Source: Epiperipatus broadwayi
Taxonomy: Eukaryota; Onychophora; Udeonychophora; Euonychophora; Peripatidae
Reading direction: 5' to 3'
Length of the DNA stretch: 64,000 bases
Assembly: GCA_028023455.1 (NCBI GenBank)
Contig: JAQFVV010012574.1
Span: 2,192,959-2,256,958 of the forward strand
A model generated the notes under the pieces. That model ran no database searches and was not told where the DNA came from. It saw nothing but the letters and a program-made list of their open reading frames with translations. Shown here in pieces: positions 21,590 to 32,370 of the stretch. How positions within the stretch are numbered: the first letter of the stretch is position 1; each line of letters starts with the position of its first letter. The translations under genes were made by a program, and so were the position numbers.

Positions 21590-22170
21590 CTAGATATTTA
21601 TCAAAATGCAAAATCAGTGATTAGATAATATGGTGACATCAAGAATATTGACAAGTGTATATGATAGGATTATTTCATATCATCAAAACTGTTTTCAACA
21701 GTTTTAAGAGAAGAATTTTGTAAATTAAAATGGGAAGGTGTGGGAATAAAAGTAAATGGACCTTGCTTAAGCCATTAAAGTTTATAAATGATATGATTGT
21801 TTTCATAAATAATGTTTCAAAATTTCAGGAATATTACTAGAGCTACTGTATGTAAAGCAAGTAAGTATGCTAAAAAACTGAAGTTATGTTCAGTGATGTT
21901 TCAAAAGAGAGAAAACAAAAGTTGATAGTAATGAATTAAAACAAATTAGCAATTACAAGCTCCTAGATCAGATTATAGAATGGAAACATAATGGATGGAA
22001 TTAAGCATAGAATGAAATTTGGATGAAGTATTTTTCATATAAATAATTTAATATTAAAAGGAAATTTGCCCATGTATTAGAGAAAAAAAGATTTTACCAG
22101 TTATTATGTAAGGAAGTGAGATTTAGATGTTTAATAAAGAATAATACAAGACTCCAGAATCAGATAGTGA
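21590..22170 (+). pseudogene. Decayed RTE retrotransposon fragment
   Basis: Broken similarity to the RT and C-terminal region of the RTE ORF is visible in the plus direction: 'aaaatgggaaggtgtgggaa' corresponds to the WETKGVK region, 'ggaaacataatggatggaat' to NIMEEIN, and 'ttaatattaaaaggaaattt' to NLILKGN. Many stops; 5' and 3' truncated. Confidence 0.6.
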
Positions 22171-22582
22171 AGTATGGAAAGATGTTGCTATCTCTAGCTT
22201 ATCTAAGGGTGTATTTCCCATGAGTACAAATCAATATTAACAGTTAATATTTAGATAATTCTTTCCTTACGATCCTTAATAGCGTTTAACTATTTACATA
22301 TATACAATCATTAACATAAGAAGGGCCAAAGACATACATAAATAATAATTTAGATCAGTATGACCTGTAAGAGTCCTAGCTGGTTGGTCTAACATTCGGA
22401 GGCCAGATCTCCGCATTTGAAGTCACTGTGCCTAGAGAGACATTCTGCTCAACATATATATCCGTATACACAGATGAAGTTCCAAGAATCAAGTGTCCTC
22501 TTGTTCATCCCATTAATACTGAGGTAGGTATTCATTGTTTTAAATTCCTAGAAATGATTGGCTAATACTCTGTCCATCCGGT

Positions 22583-22870
22583 CAGGTGATTTTTCATTTT
22601 AATCTCCATACAATAATTTATATTGTTATCTTTCTTTAATTAATGAATTGTTTTTATAGTTTGTCAAATGTTTTCTTATAAAGGAAATCTAACTCTAATT
22701 CCTGTAATTGTTTTATTTAATCCGCTCAGGTGATTTTTCATTTTAATCTCCATACAAGAATTTATATTATTATCTTTCTTTAATTAATGAGTTGTTTTTA
22801 TAGTTTGTCAAATGTTTTCTTATAAAGGAAATCTAACTTGAATTCCTTTAATTGTTTTATTTCATTAACG
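22583..22870. repeat. 144-bp tandem duplication
   Basis: The sequence starting 'caggtgatttttcatttt' occurs at 22583 and again at 22727 with few differences through 'aaggaaatctaact'. Non-coding, T-rich. Confidence 0.75.
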
Positions 22871-22917
22871 ATGTATTCTACTCTCATTAATTACACTATT
22901 ACTCATTTTAGAAAACA

Positions 22918-22998
22918 GTTTTGTGAAAGTCTGTGCTCATACCCTGTCTATTACATATATAGACACAGGTATATATAAGCCTGTGTATTTCAGCTAAT
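22918..22998 (+). repeat. Fragment of family B hammerhead element (terminal part only)
   Basis: 'gtgaaagtctgtgctcat' through 'gcctgtgtatttcagct' is nearly identical to 61765-61844. It contains the ACAGG/CCTGT hairpin but not the ribozyme core. Confidence 0.75.
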
Positions 22999-23165
22999 CT
23001 TAAAGTTATAAATCTTTTACTTACTAATTTTAAAAGAATCAGCCTTTTAAAATTCTTTAATTTATTTAACTGATAACTTTTTCTCTCTATAAGTTTATAC
23101 ATACATATCATTACTTCCCCCAAGTTCCGAAATCAAGTTTTAACTTCTGAACTTAATACGAGTTC

Positions 23166-24310
23166 TTAAGATACAGTGTGGTTTTTCATCTTCCTTTTAA
23201 CACGCTGTTGTGAATTATGTTTCAACTCACTATGTAAATTCTCAGGAAATGTAGTTGTTTGAAAATCACGATCATTATTTTTATTTTTCTTCAGGTCTAC
23301 GCAAATATCTGGCCACCGAATACAACTAAGCTCTAGAGCTTTTGCTCTGCCGATGTATCGCTGACTATTATGCAGCCACTTTACTATATGCTGCCTACCC
23401 TTGACTGAAATCCGCATACACCTTCGCATACTGACAGTTGCTTCCAAGCATTCCATAGCTCTTTGTGAAGGAAACTGGAATGTTGCTTCGGCCAGCCTTC
23501 ACAAATCTGCTTCATAATCCATTGGTAGCCATTGTCTTCAGCTGTCAACGAGCTACAATTTTATGTTTTACTCTTGATTTCATTACATCTTTGTACTTCA
23601 TTTCTTTATGTTTCTGGTCATCATGGACCTTCTCTGACCTGATTTTGTTAATTACTGGCTGCTGGAAAAGTTTTTTCTCTTTGAGTACATCTATTTTACC
23701 CAAATTCATCTTAACCCCCTCAGAAAGGTTTTTTCTTTCAGAGCTATTAATTTTTTTTGTAATTGTTATCTTTAGTCCCATTTCACTGAACCAGTCTCAT
23801 CCTAATATGGGTTTGTTGGGTCATGTACTATATATAGTAGTAGTACATTAATTTTGTCCTGACTTTCACGTATTGATGCTTCTATTATGTCCTTTATTGT
23901 AATGGCATTATCATTTATATCTAATGCCTTGGTGTCAGTTTTTTTAATAATGGGTCTTTTCCTACACTTGGAAGTAACAGTATACCAATCGAGGACTGAT
24001 ATCAATGATACGCCGCTACTACTGTCTATTTTCATAGATATGGGATAATCACACAGCTTTAGTTTTAACATAATTTTGTCATCATCGGTGGACATTTTTT
24101 TTATATTGGTATGCTGAATTGGCTGACCCAGCATTTATAACTCTTACTTTTCTTGTTGGGATCATTACGTTTTTCTTTACACATTTTTTTCCATGTGCCC
24201 TATATTTTTACAATTATTGCAATGTTCTCATTTATGAAAACAATTGCTGGCTTTGTGGCCCTTTTTCCCACTGCAATGGATTTTCGCTGTTAGCACTATT
24301 TTCATTATTT
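23166..24310 (-). pseudogene. Ty3/gypsy relic: zinc knuckles, protease, integrase zinc domain
   Basis: Reading the minus strand from 24310: two CCHC-like knuckles (CGKKGHKASNC, then C-x2-C-x3-IGHMEK), then a retropepsin-like segment within 24134-23802 (MKIDSSSGVSLIS, where functional enzymes have DTG/DSG), then an integrase H2C2-like segment within 23456-23166 (LHNSQRYIGRAKA, RWPDICVDL). The whole reverse transcriptase is missing between protease and integrase, so there was a large internal deletion. The organisation resembles K02A2.6/Mag-type gypsy elements. Non-functional. Confidence 0.65.
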
Positions 24311-24599
24311 TTGACCACTCTTTCTTTACAGTTTTACACACATCTGTTTGCGATTTGCTATAACTCTTGAACTATACGAATTTTCACTTGAGCACGAACG
24401 AATTCATAAGCTATCTCACATTTTATAGCCTCTATATAATCGAAATCTCTAACAGCTAATAATTGTTGCCATTTGGTAATGATCTTTATTTTTAATATAA
24501 CATTTGAAATAAACTACAATCATTTCAATATATATATATCATGTAATGATCTTTAATTTTAATTAATACAACATTTTAACTAAACTACAATCATTTCAA

Positions 24600-26110
24600 T
24601 ATATATTTCTTACCTCCCTTTACACCAGAAATAAGTTTACTTTATGTTATATACTTTTAATTTCTTTGGCCTTTGTCTTTGGGGTCTCGGTGATCTATGC
24701 TCCATCTGTGGCTGAGTTTCTGTTTGTTCTTCTGATACTTCTTGCTAAATTTCCACCATTTTATCAGATTCTATCTTCTCTGATTTACTATGATTTTCAT
24801 TCAGAATAATTATTTTTTCCAGTACTAACTCAGCCATTTCTTGTTTTTCATCAGAGTTATTTGTTTTGCCATTAGCATTTATTATTACTTTTGGGTCTTT
24901 TATTTGGCGTTGGCAAATGTGGTTCAAGTGTCTTTGGTACTTTGTATCATTATCTGTTTGTACTGTTATTATTTACTTGGATAATTTACTTGTAATTATT
25001 CCTCTTTTCCATTTCTTTTTCACAAAGTCTTAGCATTGATAATTTAGTTCGCAATTTCATTTCCAATTGATATGTTGTGCATTTCTTTATATATTTCTTT
25101 ATGTCAACTGTTATATTAGGCCACCAGACATAACTACATACCAAAGGTTTTGCACGTACAATGCCCAGATGTCCTTCATTCAACAATGTTAAGACCCTTT
25201 ATCTAACCTTGGATGGTATTACAACTCTCTCTCTCTCCCATCAAAATACAACGTTTGTTGATGCATAAGTTTTCTCAATTTATTTTAAAAACAGGAACAC
25301 TCCATTGAGTTTTTTTAGTTAGTCATTCTTATCCAACTTATAAGTAGCAGATAACTTATTAGCCCTTGTCCACTTTGCAACTGTCTTGCTATTCTAGATT
25401 TCTGATCCTAAAATGTCTATTTTTTTGACAAATTTTACCTCTCCTATTTTTTTTGTAACAGGTTTTTCATGGCTGTCCCCATTATCAGTTTTTCTACATA
25501 CGACAAATGACTTTTTTGCCTGCATTTAAACATTTTTTCTTTTTCCACCAGCTTTCCCACAACAATAGCAAGTTGCTTTATCATCTTTTATATATACTCT
25601 TTTCGGATTAATATTTTGGTCATTGGTTTTATAGACTGCTATATTTAGGCTATTATCTGTTTTATTTTTAAAAACATGCACTTGCTCTAATATCAGCTGG
25701 TAAGCTATACCTTTTTAATAGATATATCATATGTTATATCTCGATCGGTTAAAAATTGTCATCTGAGCCTATCATCAAACATAGCCCAAAACAGTTGATC
25801 AATTAGTATTTCATTGACAAAATCGCCATACTCGCAATTTTTTCCAATTCTTTAAGGGCTGCATTGTACTCTTTAATGTTTTCACTCTTTGCTTGCTTCC
25901 TACTTTTTAATTTTTAACAAACTAGGTGGCAAAATGTGTGGGGACTAAAATACTTATTTAGCTTTTTTATTATTCCCTCATATGGTACATTGTGTTAATG
26001 CAGATTCGCATAATCTGTTAGCTATTTCTATTACCTTTCTAGATGAAAAGCAAAGAGTGCTGCTATCTTGTGTTTATTGTTCTCTATTCTGTTTAATTTT
26101 AAAAAATTCT
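24600..26110 (-). pseudogene. Second Ty3/gypsy relic: gag, knuckle, integrase zinc domain
   Basis: On the minus strand near 25860-25740 there is a gag-like stretch (ALKELEKIASYGDFVNEILI), then a decayed zinc knuckle (CYCCGKAG) near 25580, then in 25186-24986 an integrase zinc-binding domain (EGHLGIVRAKPLV, WWPNITVDIKKYIKKC), then a distal piece in 24927-24745 (NHICQRQIKDPKV). Protease and RT are deleted. It sits head-to-tail with the relic at 23166-24310; they may be two members of one family. A small tandem duplication ('aaactacaatcatttcaat') lies at 24481-24612 between them. Confidence 0.65.
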
Positions 26111-26695
26111 CAATTTGAGTTACATGATGCTTACATCGAACTCTGAACTATAGGTCTGTCCAAATGTAAACACCCCCAATCATTGCTAACTGTCAAAATT
26201 ATAATATCGGAACTTTGACTAAACCAATTTCCCTTATGGCTAGATTTGAAATGCAACTGTGCCAAGATTTCCCTTATGGCTAGGTCTTAATTGTGACTGT
26301 ATTAAGATTTGCAATGTTATTAGCTCCTATCTCCTTTATAAGCAAAACCCTATTTTATTTAGGAGTAAGAATGCAATTAAATTTCATAGATAATGGAGGA
26401 TACAATAAACCAGCAACTCAAAATACTTATACTAATTTAATTATAACTAACTTTTAACAAAGATTATACTTAACGTTTTCAATATTTTTTTCATGTGTGA
26501 TATACAATATTAGTATTACTATTAATTTATTGCAATTCAGTGATCATAGTTTTTTTAAAAATAGTTTGCATATATGTACAGATTGCTTTTATTAAATTAT
26601 ATATTTACTAATTAAATATTAAGTTGTGGATAATATGTCATATACTTAAATTTACTTATTTAAATTAAATTTAGTTAAATGCAGGTAAAAGATAT
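26111..26695. other. Unassigned sequence before the LTR element
   Basis: No coding or RNA feature seen. It includes a short direct repeat ('tttcccttatggctag') at about 26230 and 26268. Confidence 0.4.
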
Positions 26696-29123
26696 TGTGC
26701 CAGTCCGTGTATAACGGCCATGCACAAAATGGCTGTTTGCTGAAGATTCAGCACAGCTTACATGTATCACATGAAAATTATAATTTTAATACGATTTATT
26801 AAATTATAATTCAGAGGGGAAGTGAGAGGTACGGATATAGTACATAAATAAATGGGTTTGGGCTATATTATATTCTTATTATACCCACAGTACAAGTGTA
26901 TGCAGTGTATATATGTTTTAATAATTTATTCGACTAGCAAACCTGTCTAAAAAAAAAAAAAAAAGGGAAAATAAGTTGTAATATTTGTTTATGTGTAGAA
27001 CAGTTTTTTTTTTGTTGTATTTTACTACTTATAAATGTTCGAACACACATATATAGAAATGTATTTTTATTTTTTATTATTTTCCTAAAAAAAGAAAAGA
27101 AAATTCTAAATAGTTAAAAATTTTTGCATTTATTGGAATTTATCTTTTCTAATTGTTAGAATGAGAGGGTTTGAAATTAATTAATTAAATTTGTAAAGGG
27201 AAAAAACCTTTTTGCTAATTACAATCTACTTTCAACCGAAGAAAATGTTTTGTATAAAAGAATTTTCGGTTGATCGTGAATAAAGATAAAATAGATTTTA
27301 TCTAAGAAAGGAATGTAAGCACAATGGGTGTCAAGTACTCAATATGGAAGCTTGCAAAAGTGTACTTTAATAAATAAAAAGGTAAAAGAATGTAGAAAGG
27401 TATATGAAGGTATAATTAAATTTATTATTAGCTGATGCAATAGCTCGTAGAGGGGGTATGACAATTGGACTATTTGGGCTATATGTGCTGCTTACTGGGG
27501 GCTTTGAGTCAGTCGAGTACTAGCTTGCTAAAGCGTGCGGACCAAGGGAGATTAGCCTGCTAAAGAGTGCGGACAAGTTAATGCTAGCTTGCAAAAGCAT
27601 TCCAATGGCAAAGATTTAGAAAGTTAAATCTTGTCTCCCGCTAGTCTAAAAAAATGGAACAGTATAGATTTGTGAAAAACAATCCGACAGAGAGAAAGGA
27701 GAAAATGAACTGTGTCTGTTAAAATTATAATCACTTGGTTATTTCCCAGAAAAAGAATTTGAAAAATTAGCATTTAGCAAGGATCGTTAAGTGGAGTTTG
27801 GAAAATGATCAACAACATGGATTCTCAATACGTTTAAATAGAAAAAAAAAAGAAAGACGAATCATAGTTGGAGAACTGCAATTTATTTAGGATCTACTTG
27901 CCCTAATCAGCCATGTGCGATATACATATATACGGGAGAAGTATACTTACAGATCCGATAATTTGAAAGATGGCTCGATTATACGTTCCGGGTTATTATC
28001 CTACCATGGAGTAGACTTTCAGCCGTAGTACACCACCTGTTTGGCTATCAAGTCCGAAGATGCCTTAGAAGAAATAGCAGACCCTGATGACAAGAAAGAC
28101 TCAAAGTATATCGGTGAATGGAAGCCTTATCTGCCCTATGAAGTAGCCGTGTGGCCCAGGAAGTTCGAATTGAATACAAGAACAAGTTCAGAGGAGCGTG
28201 TATAGTTGGTTATATATATATATATTTTTTATATTCTATTATATATTTTTTTTCTTCTCTCTCATTTATGTTCTTTGTAAAAAAAATTTTTATGATATAT
28301 ATATTATTACTGCATACCTTGTTATATGGATTTATTACTCTAAAGTGGGAAGGAATATAGGGCTCACCCATTGTGTAATCTTTTAGATATTGTTTTTTTT
28401 TCTTTTATATATCTTGGGGTCATATGTATATGCATCGGTGGAGGGTAAATATAATTTAAATATTTTTTATATATATTGGACTTATATGTATGCATTAGTG
28501 GAGGATAAATATAATAATCTGGGGATAATAAATATTCACTTTTGTAATTAAAATCGTTTATAAGTTTTTGACTTAGCTTTAAAATAATTATTAAGTTATT
28601 AGTACAGATATATAGTTTTTTTTTAATCAAAATGCAAATCCACGTAGTTAACCTGAGATTTATAGAATATAAAGTGAGCTAGATAGGGATAACTTACCGG
28701 GGAGTTGGATTGTTTCTTTTATTTTAGTCCGAACGTCTCGAAATATTCATATTCGTTAATGACTAGTCACATTTTACACACTCTTTCGGGAAAGAAAAGG
28801 AATAAGTATAATCTTGAACGGGAGTGGCGCTAGAGACTGAAGGAAATATTCAGTACTCTTAAAGGTGTGTAAGGACACTTTAATTAGTCAACGTATAATT
28901 AATCGGCTAATGAAACAATTTAACAAGGAAGGTCTGGATGGGCCTAATTTTAGGTTCAATCTACTTCCTCTAATAATTTCTTTGAGGTATTTACTCATAT
29001 TTAATCAAAAATATTTTAGAGAATTATTATCGATGTCCCATTCTGTAGCATACGTCACTTCATGCTCGGTGCGTATGAGAGTCTAACCATGCAAGACCAC
29101 TACAGGGGTGTCGAACCGGTACA
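26696..29123 (+). repeat. 5' LTR (2,428 bp)
   Basis: Starts TGTGCCAGTCCGTG and ends GAACCGGTACA, giving TG...CA ends with a short TGT/ACA inversion. This is very long for an animal Ty3/gypsy LTR. Relative to the 3' LTR it has an extra 15-base segment near 26710-26730 (CGGCCATGCACAAAA) and a few indels. Promoter and polyadenylation signals are expected in it, but I could not assign them. A coding-like stretch is described separately (27970-28203). Confidence 0.9.
27970..28203 (+). other. Coding-like segment inside the LTR
   Basis: Within the otherwise AT-rich LTR, 27970-28203 has balanced codons and two overlapping open stretches. One starts at an ATG (MARLYVPGYYPTME, then TAG at 28012-28014, and continues open as TFSRSTPPVWLSSPKMP). 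The other reads AIKSEDALEEIADPDDKKDS, then YIGEWKPYLPYEVAVWPRKF and ends in TSSEERV before a stop. The 3' LTR has the same segment with a one-base deletion near its end. It looks like remains of a protein-coding exon, or a small LTR-encoded ORF. No family was recognised. Inference only. Confidence 0.35.
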
Positions 29124-29664
29124 GAAAAATGGTGCCTCAATCGTGGTAAAGACGAACTAGGTTAAGATGAAAAAAGATAGTATTAGTAGAAATCTATACT
29201 ATATTTTCGTGGTTTCAAAACAAATTTAGGACAGCTAAGTTAAGAGAAGAACGTTGTAAATGAGATAGGATTTTAATAATTGCGTAAGAGAAGGTTGAAA
29301 TATACGGTTTTGATTATTTAGTTATAAGATTTTTTTCTTTTTCGAGAAAAAATTTATTATCGTGAACGAAATAAATTATTAACAGAAGTTAGATAAATAA
29401 TTCTGTCATTTATTAGGGCATATAAGTAGAACGGGGCATTTGAAATTTTTTGTTATATTATCACACGTTTGAGTAAATTGTCATTAGAAATCAGGGAATG
29501 TGCTTGGAGGAAAGGGCGATTAGTAGGGCATAGCGTAAGACGTGGTGTACTGCGAATTTACTATACGAAATTAAATTAAATATTTTTCTGGAATTGAGTT
29601 AATAAACGTTAGTATAAAGGTAAGAATACCTTGACTTTCAAGTTCAGTAAATCTAAACCCGTAA
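29124..29664 (+). promoter_or_regulatory. Untranslated leader with primer-binding site
   Basis: Six bases after the LTR end, TGGTGCCTCAATCGTGG (29130-29146) fits a tRNA primer-binding site: it begins TGG, complementary to a tRNA CCA end. Which tRNA is not known. The remaining 0.5 kb before the gag ATG has no ORF. Confidence 0.6.
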
Positions 29665-32370
29665 ATGCTTACGAGAGCAGGGAAAATCAGAATGGAACAG
29701 GCAATAATCAGTGAAACGCTAGTAAACCTGTCTGAAGAACAGGAAGTGGACTGTCAGAAAAACGAACTAGGAAAGGAAAAAGAATGCTTAAAGGAAATGA
29801 TGGAAGATTTCGCAAACCTTGTGAAAAAGGAAATGGCTAAAATGTCAAAAGAAGTAGAAAGATGGAGAACAGACAGGGCTAAACAAGAGGAAAATATCGT
29901 TCAGAAAATAGAGGAAATGCGAAGTGAATTAGTACAAGAAATAGATTTAAGATTTCAAAAGTGGGAAATGAAATGTGATAAATCTAAGCAAACTAAGGAG
30001 GATGAGATAGAAGCAAATATAAGAGATAGTCAGTCAGTTAAGTTAGGGCCAGAGGAGACAAAGCAGGACACAGAAATGGAGTACAAACAAAATAGGATGG
30101 TTGAAAATGTTAAAAATGAACAAGACAACCATATGGCAAATAGTGGAGATCATCTGGATGGTCGTATAGAAAAGACCAATGGAAGTGATCAGCTGCCACA
30201 ATTAAATATTAACCAATTTTTAAAAATCCGTACATTTGAAGGAAAAGTGGGGGAGGCTCCAGTGGAGCATATAAGAAGTCTGGAAAATTACTTTCGGATA
30301 AACAAAGTAAATGAAATCAGTAAATTGCTTGTTGCCAGCGCTCATCTTAATGGAGACGCATTAGCTTGGTGGGAGTCTTTGTTTCATCATCCTCCAACCT
30401 TCAATCAATATAAGGATATGATTGTTAACAATTTCTGGAGCGTAGAGCATCAAGAAACAGTTATGTATCAGGTCATGCAGGAGAAATACAAAAATAGTAT
30501 AGGTGAAAATTTGGCACAGTTTTTCCGCAGACAAGTAGCAAGACTACGGACTTTAAGCGCATGTAATATGTTGGAGGATCGAATCATTAGAATTATCCGA
30601 GGTAATTTGCCTTCCCATGTTGCACAGATGCTAATACTGACGGGAGTAAAATCAGTTGAACAAATAGCTCACTGGCTAGACACCATAGATGGGAGAGAGC
30701 AGGATTGTGTGGTACAAGACATGCAAGAGAATACTAAAGGTACAGCCCAGCATTGGAATGTAAAGAGTGGGCTGCGTAAACACTTCATTGAAAAGGAAAT
30801 GTCAAATCTGGTCTGTTCTTGGGAAGATAAAGTACCAGAATATGCACCACAGAGTTGTCCAAAAATACCTTTAGAAATTGAAGGAATTGGGGTCATTGCA
30901 ATGTTAGACTCTGGTAGCCAGATATCAGTGATATCTGAAGAATTATACCAGAAAATTTTATCAGTAAACTCACGGATAGAGACCTTACCTTTAAAGGCAA
31001 CACAAATCACCCTTGCAAATAACCGAAAAGCAAACCTTATACCCAAGCAAATATGGTTAGAATTACTTATAAATGGGAGGACAGTCTATCATGTATTTTT
31101 AATTATGGGTAGTTTAATTCATGACGTCATATTAGGGTCGGATTTCTTGTATAAGAACCAGTGTATTGTAAATTACGAAAAGGGAAGAATGAGCTACCAG
31201 GGAGGTGATATTAAATTCTTGCCACCTCAGTTGCCAAACTTTGGGGAAACTTGTTGCATAAGTCAATCTATTGTAGATTTGATGCAAGAAAAAATGAGTG
31301 AAGTAAAGACAGCATCTAATGGGGACAGCAAAAAACTCCAAGAGATATTCCAAGAGTATCATGAGATTTTTTCGGACAGTCCAGGGAAGATTAGAGGATA
31401 TCAACAGAGGATCAAACTGAAACCAGGGGAACCTTTTCAAGCACGGTCATACCCAGTCCCAAATCAATTTAAAAAAGAAGTGGAGAAACAGTTAGAGCAG
31501 ATGTTGAAGGGGGGCATAATTAGTAAATGTTCGTCTCCTTACTGCAACCCTTTGGTGGTGGTTAGAAAAAAAGATGGGTCAGTAAGGTTGTGCTTGGATG
31601 CCCGTCAGCTCAATAAGGTGACTATACTGGACTGTACAATCCCACCTCCGATACAAGAGTTACTGGGAAAATTTAAAGGGAAAAGAATATTTTCTACATT
31701 CGATCTAACTTCCAGTTACTGGCAGATAGAACTCCACCCAAATGATCGCCAGTATACTGCCTTCAGGTATGGGGGATATTCATACAAGTTTAATCGTATG
31801 CCATTTGGACTGATCAACAGTGGTGCTGGGCTGCTGCAGTGTTTAGATCGGGTCCTATCATCTGATATCAAGAAAATTCTGACCATGTATGTGGATGATG
31901 TTGTTATAGCATCTGCATCTATGGAAGAGCATCTCCAGCAGTTGGAACAGTTTTTTAGGGAATGTAAAGAAAAAGATATCAAGATAAATTTAAAGAAGAG
32001 TAAAGTGGCCTCTGAGGAAATCGAATTTCTGGGTCATTTGGTAGGCCAGGAAGGAGTCAAACCTCATCCAGATAAAATAACAGCGATTGCAGATTTCCCT
32101 AGACCACAGACAAAGAAACATATACGGTCATTTTTGGGACTATGTAACTTTTATAACAGATTTTGTGAGAATTTTGCTGGCCAAATGGAACCATTGCTCA
32201 GATTGATTAGAAAAGAGGTCAGATGGAAATGGACTATTGAACAGGAAGAAGCTTTTAACCAAGTAAAGCAAAGTTTTTTAAAACAGGTTGTGTTGGATTA
32301 TCCTGATTATGATAAGCCGTTCATTCTCCAGACCGATAGTAGCGGATATGGCTTGGGTGTCACTCTCTAA
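29665..32370 (+). CDS. Ty3/gypsy gag-protease-reverse transcriptase polyprotein (901 aa, frame broken in RNase H)
   Basis: One continuous frame from the ATG at 29665. Residues about 20-130 are charged and probably coiled-coil. Residues about 185-345 are a retrotransposon capsid-type gag domain (FRINKVNEISKL, NGDALAWWESLF). No CCHC zinc knuckle is visible, unlike many relatives. A retropepsin has its active site AMLDSGSQISVIS at 412-424 and later ILGSDFL (489-495). The RT includes RLCLDARQLNKVT (641-653), STFDLTSSYWQIE (677-689), MPFGLINSGAG (712-722) and catalytic YVDD (742-745). The N-terminal RNase H motif TDSSGYGLGVTL ends the ORF at a frame break near 32365. Gag and pol are fused in one frame with no programmed shift between them. 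Confidence 0.9.
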   Translation: MLTRAGKIRMEQAIISETLVNLSEEQEVDCQKNELGKEKECLKEMMEDFANLVKKEMAKMSKEVERWRTDRAKQEENIVQKIEEMRSELVQEIDLRFQKWEMKCDKSKQTKEDEIEANIRDSQSVKLGPEETKQDTEMEYKQNRMVENVKNEQDNHMANSGDHLDGRIEKTNGSDQLPQLNINQFLKIRTFEGKVGEAPVEHIRSLENYFRINKVNEISKLLVASAHLNGDALAWWESLFHHPPTFNQYKDMIVNNFWSVEHQETVMYQVMQEKYKNSIGENLAQFFRRQVARLRTLSACNMLEDRIIRIIRGNLPSHVAQMLILTGVKSVEQIAHWLDTIDGREQDCVVQDMQENTKGTAQHWNVKSGLRKHFIEKEMSNLVCSWEDKVPEYAPQSCPKIPLEIEGIGVIAMLDSGSQISVISEELYQKILSVNSRIETLPLKATQITLANNRKANLIPKQIWLELLINGRTVYHVFLIMGSLIHDVILGSDFLYKNQCIVNYEKGRMSYQGGDIKFLPPQLPNFGETCCISQSIVDLMQEKMSEVKTASNGDSKKLQEIFQEYHEIFSDSPGKIRGYQQRIKLKPGEPFQARSYPVPNQFKKEVEKQLEQMLKGGIISKCSSPYCNPLVVVRKKDGSVRLCLDARQLNKVTILDCTIPPPIQELLGKFKGKRIFSTFDLTSSYWQIELHPNDRQYTAFRYGGYSYKFNRMPFGLINSGAGLLQCLDRVLSSDIKKILTMYVDDVVIASASMEEHLQQLEQFFRECKEKDIKINLKKSKVASEEIEFLGHLVGQEGVKPHPDKITAIADFPRPQTKKHIRSFLGLCNFYNRFCENFAGQMEPLLRLIRKEVRWKWTIEQEEAFNQVKQSFLKQVVLDYPDYDKPFILQTDSSGYGLGVTL

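Noticed and set aside
23465-24370. Plus-strand open frames of 128 and 83 codons
   Set aside because: They are antisense shadows of the minus-strand Ty3/gypsy relic.
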